Of a stretch of DNA of 64,000 bases, positions 33,589 to 42,248 are shown piece by piece (positions within the stretch are counted from its first letter, which is position 1; every line of letters begins with the position of its first letter). This DNA comes from Faecalibacterium prausnitzii (GTDB lineage: Bacteria; Bacillota; Clostridia; Oscillospirales; Ruminococcaceae), in NCBI GenBank assembly GCA_004558805.1, contig SFDE01000015.1, forward strand, positions 1-64,000, read 5' to 3'. The notes beneath the pieces are model-generated. The model was not told where the DNA came from, ran no database searches, and was given only the letters and a program-made list of their open reading frames with translations. The position numbers were made by a program, and so were the translations under genes.

Positions 33589-33634
33589 GCCCGCTGCCCT
33601 CCGGCACTGTTTTCCAGTGCGGAAAGCAGCGGGC
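33589..33634. terminator. Stem-loop between the small protein and Mini-III
   Basis: GCCCGCTGC (33589-33597) / GCAGCGGGC (33626-33634) with an inner imperfect CCGGCACTG helix. It serves as terminator for the convergent genes; the U-tracts are short (GTTTT). Confidence 0.6.
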
Positions 33635-33644
33635 TTCCGGCGTT

Positions 33645-34058
33645 TTACAGTTGTTTTTCGTTGGGGTCGAACTGCTGCCACAGGGTCTCAAAAAGCTCCT
33701 GCACCCTGCCCAGCTGACCGTTGAGATACAGCCAGCCCAGCAGGCACTCAAAGCCGGTGGAAGCACGGTACTCCTCCGGAGAGGCGTGCTTTGCCACGCT
33801 TGCCTTGCTGGCATTGCGTCCCCGCTTGAATACCGCCAGTTCGTCCTCGGTGAACAGCGGCTCCAGCAGCTGCTCTTCCCGGAACTGTGCCCGTGCCGAG
33901 ACGTACTTGACCTTTTCTGCGTTCAGCCTGCCGGCAGACAGCCGGTGGTGCTCCACCAGCCGCTGACGCACCAGCAGTTCCAGCACGCTGTCCCCCACAA
34001 AGGCAAGCGCCAGCGGGCTCAGCTCCCGGGGGTCGATCTTTTCGGGTTCGTTCATCAT
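33645..34058 (-). CDS. mrnC: Mini-ribonuclease 3
   Basis: A 137-residue dsRNA endonuclease that matures 23S rRNA in Firmicutes: an RNase III catalytic domain without the dsRNA-binding domain. The signature LALAFVGDSVLELLVRQRLV near residues 17-36 has the catalytic acidic residues in GDSV, and a second acidic site is in FECLLGWLYL (E ~106). In many Firmicutes this gene sits by cysS; here it is 10 bp downstream of obg, forming rplU-rpmA-obg-mrnC, all ribosome-linked. Confidence 0.92.
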   Translation of the reverse strand: MMNEPEKIDPRELSPLALAFVGDSVLELLVRQRLVEHHRLSAGRLNAEKVKYVSARAQFREEQLLEPLFTEDELAVFKRGRNASKASVAKHASPEEYRASTGFECLLGWLYLNGQLGRVQELFETLWQQFDPNEKQL

Positions 34059-34068
34059 GACCTCTTAC

Positions 34069-35352
34069 TTAGAAGATATAATCGAACTGATACTCGCCGA
34101 TGAGGATGGTATCGTTCTCTTCCACGCCCTTGGCGACCAGAGCATCCAGAATGCCGCTCTCGCCCAGCTGACGCTGGAAGAACTGCAGGCTCTCGTAGTC
34201 GTCCACGTTGCTGCCTGCCAGAATATACTCCAGCCAGGGAGCTTCCACGCTCCACACGTGTGCTTCCATCCGCTTGATGGTAAAGTCCCGGCTGCCCGCC
34301 TTCTTCTCGGTCTTTTTGTACTCCGGAGCAAACACCGGCACAGCGGGAATGTCCTTCAGGCGGTTGTACACCAGACCCGGCAGCTCCCGCACACCCTGCA
34401 TGGTGGCAGCGGAGATGGGGAGGAAGGTGAGACCTTTCTGCTCCACATACTTGCGGAACTCCTGGATCTGCTCCGGGGTGGCAAGGTCGCACTTGTTGCC
34501 GACGATGATCTGAGGACGCTGTGCCAGCTCCGGGCTGAACCGTGCCAGCTCGGTGTTGATCTTCTCAAGGTCCTCCTTGGGGTCCCGGCACTCGCTGCCG
34601 GAAACGTCCACCACATGCAGCAGCAGGCGGCAGCGCTCCACATGGCGCAGGAAGTCATGTCCCAGACCGATGCCCTCGCTGGCACCCTCAATGAGACCGG
34701 GGATATCGGCGCAGACAAAGCTGGCGCCCTCCCCCACCGACACGACGCCCAAGGTGGGCACCAGAGTGGTGAAGTGATAGTTGGCGATCTTGGGCTTTGC
34801 GGCACTGATGGTGGAAATGAGGGTGGACTTGCCCACATTGGGGAAACCGATGAGACCCACGTCTGCAATGAGCTTCAGCTCCAGAGTTACCCGAATGTCC
34901 TCACCGGGCATACCGGGCTTTGCAAACTTGGGGATCTGACGGGTGGGGGTGGCAAAGTGGGCATTGCCGTAGCCGCCTCTGCCGCCCTTTGCCACAGTGA
35001 CCGGGTCGTGGTCCGACAGGTCTGCGATTACCAGACCGCTTTCGGCGTCCTTGATGACGGTGCCCAGCGGCACCTTGATCACCAGATCCTCGGCGTTCTT
35101 GCCGTGGCACAGGCTTGCGCCGCCCTTGCCACCTTCCGGTGCCACATACTTGCGCTTGTAGCGGAAATCCATCAGGGTGGACAGGTGATCGTCCGCCACA
35201 AAGATGATGTCGCCGCCTCTGCCGCCGTCGCCGCCGTCCGGACCGCCTGCCGCCACGAACTTCTCCCGGTGGAAGCTCACTGCACCATCGCCGCCCTTGC
35301 CCGCATGGAGCCATATCGTGGCGATGTCGATAAAGTTAGTCTGTGCTGCCAT
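34069..35352 (-). CDS. obg: Obg/CgtA GTPase
   Basis: A 427-residue GTPase acting in 50S ribosome assembly and stress response. ATG 35352 follows AAGGAGG. The glycine-rich OBG domain (1-158) has HAGKGGDGAVSFHREKF and GGDGGRGG; the G domain shows GFPNVGKSTLIS (G1), TLVPTLGVV (G2), DIPGLIEGA (G3) and NKCDLA (G4); a C-terminal OCT domain occupies the last ~75 residues and ends with a hydrophobic FDYIF. Between rpmA and obg there are 240 bp containing a hairpin-rich repeat. All GTPase motifs look intact. Confidence 0.96.
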   Translation of the reverse strand: MAAQTNFIDIATIWLHAGKGGDGAVSFHREKFVAAGGPDGGDGGRGGDIIFVADDHLSTLMDFRYKRKYVAPEGGKGGASLCHGKNAEDLVIKVPLGTVIKDAESGLVIADLSDHDPVTVAKGGRGGYGNAHFATPTRQIPKFAKPGMPGEDIRVTLELKLIADVGLIGFPNVGKSTLISTISAAKPKIANYHFTTLVPTLGVVSVGEGASFVCADIPGLIEGASEGIGLGHDFLRHVERCRLLLHVVDVSGSECRDPKEDLEKINTELARFSPELAQRPQIIVGNKCDLATPEQIQEFRKYVEQKGLTFLPISAATMQGVRELPGLVYNRLKDIPAVPVFAPEYKKTEKKAGSRDFTIKRMEAHVWSVEAPWLEYILAGSNVDDYESLQFFQRQLGESGILDALVAKGVEENDTILIGEYQFDYIF

Positions 35353-35398
35353 ACAGCCCCTCCTTGGTTTTATACGTTGGTTTATCTCTCCCCTGCCG

Positions 35399-35502
35399 GG
35401 AGCTCCTTCCGTCATCGCTTGTGCGATGCCACCTCCCTCAAGGAGGGAGGCTTTAAGGCTCCCTCTTTGAGGGGGCTGGCGCCGTAGGCGACTGGAGGAG
35501 TT
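35399..35502. repeat. Hairpin-rich dispersed intergenic repeat
   Basis: About 104 bp with several nested inverted repeats: CATCGC-TTGT-GCGATG, CCTCCCT/AGGGAGG (35432-35450) and GCTCCCTC/GAGGGGGC. It matches, from memory, the class of short palindromic elements frequent in gut Oscillospiraceae genomes (runs like CCTCCCTC..GAGGGAGG). It lies within the rpmA-obg gap, so it would be transcribed, possibly affecting mRNA stability. A partial copy (GGCATCGC-N4-GCGATGAC) is in the hisS leader at 62685-62704. Confidence 0.65.
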
Positions 35503-35591
35503 TCTGTCAGGCAATCAAAAAGAGAGTTCTTCATCAAAAAGAGCCGAACCACAAAGGGTCCGGCTCTACGGTTGCAGATTTTAGAAAGAAG

Positions 35592-35843
35592 TTACTGCTT
35601 GACGCTGCACTTCTTGCCGTTCTTGCCCACGCGCTCGAAACGGACGGTACCGTCCACCAGAGCAAACAGGGTATCATCGCTGCCCTTGCCAACATTCTCA
35701 CCCGGCATGATGTGGGTGCCACGCTGACGGACCAGGATGTTGCCGGCCAGAACGAACTGACCGTCTGCACGCTTGGTGCCCAGACGCTGTGCTGCGGAAT
35801 CGCGGCCGTTCTTGGTGCTGCCTACGCCCTTTTTATGTGCCAT
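35592..35843 (-). CDS. rpmA: Ribosomal protein L27
   Basis: An 83-residue L27 with the typical MAHKKGVGSTKNGRDS N-terminus and GTHIMPGENVGKGSDDTLF core. In many Firmicutes L27 has a ~9-residue N-terminal extension cut by the protease Prp, encoded between rplU and rpmA; here neither is present: only 14 bp separate the genes. GGAGG precedes the ATG. Second gene of the L21-L27-Obg-Mini-III operon. Confidence 0.97.
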   Translation of the reverse strand: MAHKKGVGSTKNGRDSAAQRLGTKRADGQFVLAGNILVRQRGTHIMPGENVGKGSDDTLFALVDGTVRFERVGKNGKKCSVKQ

Positions 35844-35857
35844 TGTAATTTACCTCC

Positions 35858-36169
35858 TTAGCCGTTGATCGCAGTGATCTCAACCTTGGTGTAGGGCTGA
35901 CGATGACCCATACGGCGAGCACTGTGCTTCTTTGCGCGATAGGTGATGATGTTCAGCTTCTTGCCCTTGCCATTCTTGATGACCTTGGCAGAAACGGTGG
36001 CACCCTCAACAACGGGAGCGCCAACCTTCACAGAACCCTCCTCGCCAATAGCGAGAACCTGATCAAACTTCACTTCGGAGTCGGCCTCAACGTCCAGCTT
36101 TTCGATGTAGACGATGTCGCCCTGCTCCACGCGGTACTGCTTACCGCCGGTAACAATGATTGCGTACAT
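35858..36169 (-). CDS. rplU: Ribosomal protein L21
   Basis: A 103-residue L21 starting MYAIIVTGGKQYRVEQGD. ATG 36169 is selected because AAGGA lies 10 bases upstream; ATG 36178 is immediately after that site and would be too close. C-terminal HRQPYTKVEITAING is typical. First gene of the operon, behind a conserved leader and promoter. Confidence 0.97.
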   Translation of the reverse strand: MYAIIVTGGKQYRVEQGDIVYIEKLDVEADSEVKFDQVLAIGEEGSVKVGAPVVEGATVSAKVIKNGKGKKLNIITYRAKKHSARRMGHRQPYTKVEITAING

Positions 36170-36179
36170 TTTGTTCATT

Positions 36180-36255
36180 CCTTTTCGTTGTACTCGCTGG
36201 TCGTAAAGGCAGACCCCTGCGGGGTCATTTTGGGCGCCCACACCATGCGGCTAAA
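36180..36255 (-). promoter_or_regulatory. L21 leader RNA
   Basis: The minus-strand leader contains GACCCC-GCAG-GGGTC and the segment CGACCAGCGAGTACAACG just before the ribosome site, matching the conserved L21 leader motif of Firmicutes, thought to allow autoregulation by L21. Confidence 0.7.
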
Positions 36256-36257
36256 AC

Positions 36258-36286
36258 AGTATAGCAAAAAAATGCCGGGAATGCAA
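36258..36286 (-). promoter_or_regulatory. Promoter of rplU-rpmA-obg-mrnC
   Basis: Minus strand TTGCAT (36286-36281), 17 bp ending TGC, TATACT (36263-36258). Confidence 0.72.
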
Positions 36287-36315
36287 GAGGAAATTTCCGC
36301 TTTGCGCATGTTTTT

Positions 36316-37356
36316 TTACTTTTCCGTCCTGCCGGTCTCCTCAATGCGCTGTTTTACCCGGGCGTTATAGCTTTCGGTGCGCTCCACAAACAGCTGCCGG
36401 GGGCTGGAGGCGGTCAGCTGGGTGTCCGCCCCGGCAAAGGAGAGGGGACCATCCAGCTTTTTCATAGCCGCCCGGTTTTCCGGGTTTAGCGCCAGCGGCA
36501 CCATCAGGGGCTTGCCCTTATATTTGCGGGTAAAGTAGATCTCCGCTGCGATACCCGCCACCACGGCGATGCCTGCCACCAGCTGGGAGACCCGGAGCCC
36601 GATGGAGGGCACCAGCATCAGGCTGTCGGTGCGCAGCGCTTCGATCCAGAACCGTCCTGCCCCGTACCACACCATATACCGCAGGGCAATGTCGCCGTTG
36701 AACTTGCGCTTTTTGATGTAGCGGAACAGCATGATAAAGCCTGCCAGACACCACAGGCTCTCGTACAAAAAGGTGGGGTGCACCGGCAGATTGGGGTCGA
36801 TGACCATGCCGCTCTGGGCGGTGACGGTGCTGCCCATCAGATAGGTGCGGGTCGCCTCGCTGTACATGCCCCAGGGCAGGGTGGTGTTGCAGCCGAACGC
36901 CTCCTGATTGAAAAAGTTGCCCCAGCGTCCGCAGCACTGTCCGATGAGAAAGCCCATGGCGGTCAGGTCGAACATGGGCAGCACCGGCACGCCCCGCCAC
37001 TTGCACGCCAGACCGCCGAACAGAAAGCCGCCGATGATGCCGCCGTAGATGGCAAGTCCGCCGTCCCGGATGGCGATCATATCCCAGATGCTCTCATATT
37101 TAAAGGGTGCCATTGCCACATAGTAGGCACGGGCGCTGATGATGCCCAGCACCACGCCGATGAGGATCACATCCACCATGCTGTCCGGGTCCACCCCGAA
37201 CTCGATGCTGTGGCGGAAGGCAAAGATCAGCGCAAGGCACAGACCCACTGCGATGCACACGCCATACCAGTAAATGCTGATGCCGCCGATGTGGAACGCC
37301 ACACGGTTCAGCTCAAATTCCAGACCCAGACCGGGAAACTGTACCAGATTTGTCAT
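36316..37356 (-). CDS. lgt: Prolipoprotein diacylglyceryl transferase
   Basis: A 346-residue integral membrane enzyme that attaches diacylglycerol to the lipobox cysteine of prelipoproteins. Seven helices; family motifs GGLAIYGGIIGG (~98-109), the Lgt signature GQCCGRWGNFFNQEAFG (~138-154) with essential Arg, and WYGAGRFWIEALRTDS. The ~75-residue C-terminal cytosolic tail past the last helix is longer than in E. coli. Its start overlaps the ymfH stop by 4 bp, so the two are coupled. Clients in this window include OppA and the FMN/FAD lipoprotein. Confidence 0.95.
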   Translation of the reverse strand: MTNLVQFPGLGLEFELNRVAFHIGGISIYWYGVCIAVGLCLALIFAFRHSIEFGVDPDSMVDVILIGVVLGIISARAYYVAMAPFKYESIWDMIAIRDGGLAIYGGIIGGFLFGGLACKWRGVPVLPMFDLTAMGFLIGQCCGRWGNFFNQEAFGCNTTLPWGMYSEATRTYLMGSTVTAQSGMVIDPNLPVHPTFLYESLWCLAGFIMLFRYIKKRKFNGDIALRYMVWYGAGRFWIEALRTDSLMLVPSIGLRVSQLVAGIAVVAGIAAEIYFTRKYKGKPLMVPLALNPENRAAMKKLDGPLSFAGADTQLTASSPRQLFVERTESYNARVKQRIEETGRTEK

Positions 37357-38663
37357 TCTTCTTCCTCCTCATCCTCTGCGGCAGGCGCTGTGCCGTCCGG
37401 CAGGATATACATGGTCGCCATACGGTCGGTGGACAGGATCCGCTGCAGGGCGGCATCGGCATCCTCCGCCGTCAAGCCTGCCAGCATGGTGATCTGCTGC
37501 GCTACCGTCTGTCCGGAAAGGGCAAAATCTGCCATCTGACTGGCGGAGTCCTCCACATTTTCCAGATTTTCAATGAGCTGACCGTATTTTTCGTTCTTGC
37601 AGAGGGTAAAGATCTCCCGGTCCACCCCCTGCGTGCGGACCCGAGTGATCTCCTCCAGCAGCAGCTGTTTTACCCGGTCCGGCTCATCGCTTTCGCCGGT
37701 GAACAGGATGCAGCAGCAGCCGTCCACCCGCAGCACCTCGCCTCCAAAGTCCGGGTTCACCAATCCCTCATCGTAGAGGCGGCGGTACAAAGGCGACATG
37801 CCTCCCACGATGCAGCTGCAGATCAGGTCGTACAGCGCCTCTCCCCGCAGATCGCCGGATGCCAGCGGCTCCTCTTTAAAGCCCACCCCGAAGCAGGGCT
37901 TGGACACCGGCATGGTCAGCGTTTTTTCGGTGGCGGCAAGGGTCATAGGCTCCGGTGCCCACAGCCGCTGCACCCGCCCCTCCGGGCGGGGTTCCATAAG
38001 CCCATGGCGGGCACAGGCAGCAAGGATCTGCTCCATGGTGGTGTTGCCGGCGGCAGCAAGCACCATGTTGCCCGGGGCGTAGAACGCCCGGCAGCTGTCG
38101 TAAAGCATCTCCGGGGTGATCCGAGCAATGCTCTCCACCGTGCCTGCAATGTCGCTGCGGATGGGGTGGCTGTGGTACAGACATTCAAACAGCCCGGTGA
38201 TGAGCCGCCATTCCGGGTTGTCGTCGTACATCTTGATTTCCTGCCCGATGATGCCCTGTTCCTTGGCAATGGTCTGCTCCGTAAAGTAAGGGTGGGTCAC
38301 CATGCCCAGCAGCACATCCAGACTTTCGTCCAGCTGCTGGGTAGCAGTAAACAGGTAGCAGGTGCGGTCAAAACTGGTAAAGGCATTGGCGTTGGCGCCG
38401 GTCTTGGCATACTTGGCAAAGGCGTCCCCGTCCTGATCCTCAAACATCTTGTGTTCCAAAAAATGTGCCACACCGGCAGGCAGATGCACCTCCCGGTCCT
38501 CCAGCCGGAAATCCCGGTCGATGGAGCCAAAGCGGGTGGCAAAGATCACATGGGTGCCGGAATACCCCGGCATGGGGCGGACGATGACCGTAAGCCCGGA
38601 GGGCAGCACCTTCCACTGGTCCGCCACTGCCTGTTCCAGCACAGTCTGCTTATTCTCCAACAT
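37353..38663 (-). CDS. ymfH: M16 family zinc peptidase-like protein (YmfH type)
   Basis: A 436-residue protein with the inverted zinc motif HFLEH (67-71) typical of M16 metallopeptidases, followed ~75 residues later by the expected glutamate region, and GEALYDLICSCIVGG in the C-terminal half. Together with the adjacent YmfF-like gene it matches the B. subtilis ymfF/ymfH pair, linked to modification of elongation factor P. It overlaps ymfF by 14 bp upstream and lgt by 4 bp downstream. The C-terminus is polyglutamate. Symbol by homology. Confidence 0.88.
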   Translation of the reverse strand: MLENKQTVLEQAVADQWKVLPSGLTVIVRPMPGYSGTHVIFATRFGSIDRDFRLEDREVHLPAGVAHFLEHKMFEDQDGDAFAKYAKTGANANAFTSFDRTCYLFTATQQLDESLDVLLGMVTHPYFTEQTIAKEQGIIGQEIKMYDDNPEWRLITGLFECLYHSHPIRSDIAGTVESIARITPEMLYDSCRAFYAPGNMVLAAAGNTTMEQILAACARHGLMEPRPEGRVQRLWAPEPMTLAATEKTLTMPVSKPCFGVGFKEEPLASGDLRGEALYDLICSCIVGGMSPLYRRLYDEGLVNPDFGGEVLRVDGCCCILFTGESDEPDRVKQLLLEEITRVRTQGVDREIFTLCKNEKYGQLIENLENVEDSASQMADFALSGQTVAQQITMLAGLTAEDADAALQRILSTDRMATMYILPDGTAPAAEDEEEEE

Positions 38664-39933
38664 GGTCGTCCTCCTTTGTCAGCAGGTAGCTTACCGACAG
38701 GCTCAGCCGCCGCAGGATGCTGCGGACTTCCTCTTTGGTCACGGCACGGAGGGCGTCCCGTGCCTGGTCCGGGGTCTGCACCCTGCCGCCCCGCAGCACT
38801 TCGATGTAGTACCAGCTCTCGATGCCTCCAAGGCTGTCCTCTACCCCGCTCATGCCGCTGAGCAGTCCCCGGCGGCAGTCCTCCAGCTCCTCGTCGGTGA
38901 TTTCCCCGGTGCACAGATCCTCCAGCTCCTTCAGGATCGCCTGCCGGGCACGGGCGGCATCGGCGTGCTCCACGCCGCTGTTCACCGCCATGCTGCCGGT
39001 AAAGCTCTGGAAGGAGGAGGAGCAGTAGTAGCACAGATGGTCCCGCTCCCGGACGTTCAAAAACAGCCGGCTGGTGACGCTGCCGCCGTACAGTGCCATG
39101 GCAAGCCGCACCGCTGCCAGCTCCTCGGGCTTCATAGGCTCACCCAGAGTAAACAGCATGCACAGCTTTGCCTGCACCATGTCGTAGGTCTCGGTCTTGT
39201 ACAAGGGCTGCTGCCGGGGCATGGCGATGTTCTCTGCCAGCGGCACCGGGACACGGTCCACAGCGGCAAGCTCTGCCAGCAGTGCCTCCCGCACCGCCGC
39301 TGTCTGCTGTGCATCGCAGCCCAGCACCATCAGTTCAATGTTGGCGGTGCGCAGCATCTCCCGGTATGCTTCGGTGAGCTGGCGGGAGGTCAGCCCCTCC
39401 ACCTCTTCCAGATAGCCTTCCTGCCGCACCCCCGCCGGGCTGTCCCCAAAGAACTCCCGGTTTGCCTGCCGCATACAGTAGATGCGCTTTTCGTTGATCT
39501 CATCTTCCAGTGCCTTTTTCAGCATCTGCTTTTCGATCTCCACTGCCTGAGGGTCAAAGACCCCCTCCACCAGATAAGGATGGAAGGCAGCTCCCAGAGC
39601 AATGGCGGCATATTCCCGGGTAAGGGGTTCCCCTTCCAGGGCAAACTTGTCCTTGATGCCGGTGACGCTGACGCAGAGATTGTGGCTGCAGCCCATGGGA
39701 CGGGCGTCCACGGTCAGGTCTGCTCCGTAGAGCTTAGCCAGCTTTTTGGTGAGCTGGGTCATATCCGGGCAGTCCGCATAGCCCCGCTCCAGCACCAGCG
39801 GCAGCAGAGCGTGTGCCGTCGCCGTCTCCCGCTTTGTCGGGAAGGCAAAGTGGATGCTAATGCGGCAGCGGTTGAACTTTTCTGCCGGGTCACAGGAAAG
39901 ATGGACGCCCGGCGCAATAAGAGTACGTTCCAA
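38650..39933 (-). CDS. ymfF: M16 family protein lacking the zinc motif (YmfF type)
   Basis: A 427-residue M16 homologue. Where HxxEH should be it reads LPLVLERGYAD, so it is predicted inactive, as is usual for the YmfF partner of the YmfF/YmfH heterodimer. GSVTSRLFLNVRERDHLCYYCSS in the C-terminal half (described by SRLFLNVRE and LCYYC) is the R/Y substrate-cleft motif. The 14-bp overlap with ymfH supports a stoichiometric complex. Confidence 0.87.
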   Translation of the reverse strand: MERTLIAPGVHLSCDPAEKFNRCRISIHFAFPTKRETATAHALLPLVLERGYADCPDMTQLTKKLAKLYGADLTVDARPMGCSHNLCVSVTGIKDKFALEGEPLTREYAAIALGAAFHPYLVEGVFDPQAVEIEKQMLKKALEDEINEKRIYCMRQANREFFGDSPAGVRQEGYLEEVEGLTSRQLTEAYREMLRTANIELMVLGCDAQQTAAVREALLAELAAVDRVPVPLAENIAMPRQQPLYKTETYDMVQAKLCMLFTLGEPMKPEELAAVRLAMALYGGSVTSRLFLNVRERDHLCYYCSSSFQSFTGSMAVNSGVEHADAARARQAILKELEDLCTGEITDEELEDCRRGLLSGMSGVEDSLGGIESWYYIEVLRGGRVQTPDQARDALRAVTKEEVRSILRRLSLSVSYLLTKEDDHVGE

Positions 39934-39978
39934 TTGATGCTCCTTCGCCTCCCGGGGGAGGCTGTTGTATTCTCTATG

Positions 39979-40797
39979 TTATCCTGCATCCTGCAGGGTG
40001 AGGAACTCTTCCAGACACAGCCCGCTGGCACGGATCGCCAAGGCGTTTTCCACCCCCACATACCGCCAGTGCCACGGCTCATACACCACACCGGTGACCG
40101 CCTGCCGGTCCTCCGGATACCGCAGGATGAAGCCGTACTCGGCGGCGTAGGCGGTAAGCCACTCAAAGGCACGGGTCTCCCCAAAACCGGTGTCCGGGGT
40201 GGTGTAGTCGGCGCTGAGGATGTCCGCTGCATAGCCGGTACCGTGCTCGTTTGCCTCTGCCTGCGGCTGAATGGATGCCGCAAGGGAGGCGGCTTCCTCC
40301 TCCGACCTGTGCCTTGCAAGGTAGTGCTGCCGCTGCTGCTCATAGGCGGCGGTGCGCGCCTCCGGGTCCTGATACCCGGTGACAAGGGTCAGGAGGATGC
40401 CGTCTGCCTCTGCAGCGGCAGCAAGGCAGCGGTACTGCATTGCCGCTTCTGCCTCCAGCAGAGTGCCTGCCTCGTCTGCGGCGTCCAGCCGGGGGGACGG
40501 CTCCTGATCGTAGGGCAGATTTGCGTTTACCAGCACCAGCCGCCCGTCCAGCGGGTCCATGGCGTAGTCGGTGCCGTCGTAGACGCTGGCGGCAAACATC
40601 TTGGGACCTGCGATCATCCGGTGGACCTTTGGCAGCAGCCACAGGATACCGTTGGTCAGCAGGGCGATCACCGCACCGCAGCCCGCCAGAAAGATCACCC
40701 AGTTGCGGGCAAGGCGCAGCATCTTGCGGCGCTTCCACTCCCGGTAGGTCAGGGGCTGTTTTTTTGCCGTTTCTGCGGCGGCGGGTCGTTTGTCCAT
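39979..40797 (-). CDS. D-alanyl-D-alanine carboxypeptidase, VanY/M15B type
   Basis: A 272-residue protein: basic N-terminus, one membrane helix (~residues 29-49) and an extracytoplasmic M15 peptidase domain. Zinc and catalytic motifs are EHGTGYAADI (SxHxxGxAxD variant, with the first Ser replaced) and EPWHWRYVG with the last ligand His. It trims D-Ala from peptidoglycan stems. The AAAGGAG site is 13 bases from the ATG, long but without a better start. It stands first in M15-ymfF-ymfH-lgt with 45 bp to ymfF, an envelope-maintenance group. Confidence 0.87.
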   Translation of the reverse strand: MDKRPAAAETAKKQPLTYREWKRRKMLRLARNWVIFLAGCGAVIALLTNGILWLLPKVHRMIAGPKMFAASVYDGTDYAMDPLDGRLVLVNANLPYDQEPSPRLDAADEAGTLLEAEAAMQYRCLAAAAEADGILLTLVTGYQDPEARTAAYEQQRQHYLARHRSEEEAASLAASIQPQAEANEHGTGYAADILSADYTTPDTGFGETRAFEWLTAYAAEYGFILRYPEDRQAVTGVVYEPWHWRYVGVENALAIRASGLCLEEFLTLQDAG

Positions 40798-40900
40798 AGT
40801 GCAGCGTGTGCTCCTTTTACAGATTTGCAGCGCACTGCGCCGCACAGATACAGCCCTTATTATACACCCCTTTGCATTTTGTGTAAACGCCGCCGGGTGT

Positions 40901-40937
40901 AAAAAAATTATGACCGGCAGTCCCCTGCCGGTCATAA
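40901..40937 (-). terminator. Terminator of the threonine operon
   Basis: TTATGACCGGCAG (40908-40920) / CTGCCGGTCATAA (40925-40937), 13-bp perfect stem, with seven Ts following on the minus strand (40907-40901). Confidence 0.93.
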
Positions 40938-40951
40938 CCTTTTCCGATCTC

Positions 40952-42151
40952 TTAGTCGAACAGCATATCGTGGATGGCGTTCACAGCCTTGTCGGCATCG
41001 TCCCGATCAATGATGCAGGAGATCTTGATCTCGCTGGTGGAGATCATCTTGATGTTGATGTTGTTGTTGGACAGAGCCTCAAACATCTTGGAAGCAACAC
41101 CACTGTGGCTCTGCATACCGGCACCCACGATGGATACCTTGGCACAGGTGGTGTCCACGCTGACATTGCTGAAGTGTGCGCTGTCCTTCAGCACACGCAT
41201 GGCAAGGTCTGCCTCTCCTGCAGAGCAGGTAAAGCTGATGTCCTTTTTGCCGTCACGACCGGTGGACTGCAGGATGATATCCACGTTGATGTTCTTCTGT
41301 GCCAGCAGACCGAAGATCCGGAAGCTCATGCCCGGCTCATCGGGAACGTTGAGAATCGTGATAACAGCAACATCGGTGTCCTTTGCGACGCCCTTGATCA
41401 GCATACCTTCCATATCCTTTGTAACCTCCTTAACCAGCGTACCCGGGACAGGGTTCAGGCTGGAGAGCACCTCCAGCTCCACGTTATACTTCTTTGCAAG
41501 TTCCACACTGCGGTTGTTCAGCACCTGTGCGCCCAGAGAGGCAAGCTCCAGCATCTCGTCAAAGGTGATCTCTTCCAGCTTGCGGGTGTTCCGCACCTTG
41601 CGGGGATCGGCGGTGTAGACGCCCTCCACGTCAGTGTAGATCTGGCAGCGGTCTGCGTGCAGCGCCGCTGCGATTGCCACAGCGCTGGTGTCGGAGCCGC
41701 CGCGACCCAGAGTGGTGATGTCGTCCAGCTTGTTCAGACCCTGAAAGCCTGCCACCACCACCACACGGTTGCGCTCCAGCTCCGAAGAGATGCGCTCGGT
41801 CTCCAGACGGGTGATCCGTGCCTTGGTATAGGCGCGGTCGGTGCGGAAGCCTGCCTGCCAGCCGGTAAGGCTGATGGCATGGCAGCCCAGCTCGTTCAGA
41901 GCCATTGCCAGCAGCGAGATGCTGATCTGCTCGCCGGTGGCAAGCAGCATATCCATCTCACGTGCCGAAGGGTTGTGGGTGATCTCGGCTGCTTTTTCGA
42001 TCAGGTCATCGGTGGTGTCGCCCTGGGCGGAAACCACCACCACTACGTCATTGCCTGCATTGTGGGTGTTTGCCACGATGCGTGCCACGTTGAAGATACG
42101 GTCACGGTCCTTCACGGAAGAACCGCCGAACTTCTGTACGATCAACGCCAT
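40952..42151 (-). CDS. lysC: Aspartate kinase
   Basis: A 399-residue class I aspartokinase making aspartyl phosphate for Lys, Thr and Met. N-terminal kinase motif VQKFGGSSVKD, TTLGRGGSDTSAVA (~149-162), and two C-terminal ACT domains (~260-395) with NVPDEPGMSFRIF and VGAGMQSHSGVASKMF for feedback control. Last gene of the operon ACT-hom-thrB-lysC; 97 bp separate it from thrB. Confidence 0.96.
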   Translation of the reverse strand: MALIVQKFGGSSVKDRDRIFNVARIVANTHNAGNDVVVVVSAQGDTTDDLIEKAAEITHNPSAREMDMLLATGEQISISLLAMALNELGCHAISLTGWQAGFRTDRAYTKARITRLETERISSELERNRVVVVAGFQGLNKLDDITTLGRGGSDTSAVAIAAALHADRCQIYTDVEGVYTADPRKVRNTRKLEEITFDEMLELASLGAQVLNNRSVELAKKYNVELEVLSSLNPVPGTLVKEVTKDMEGMLIKGVAKDTDVAVITILNVPDEPGMSFRIFGLLAQKNINVDIILQSTGRDGKKDISFTCSAGEADLAMRVLKDSAHFSNVSVDTTCAKVSIVGAGMQSHSGVASKMFEALSNNNINIKMISTSEIKISCIIDRDDADKAVNAIHDMLFD

Positions 42152-42248
42152 ATCTTGTCACTCTCCTCTTTTTCTCCCCCCGATCCTTCCCAGGGGGTCC
42201 ACCGGGTGGAAGCGGTCGGCTGCGCCTTGCACTTCCCTGTCCCGTTTA

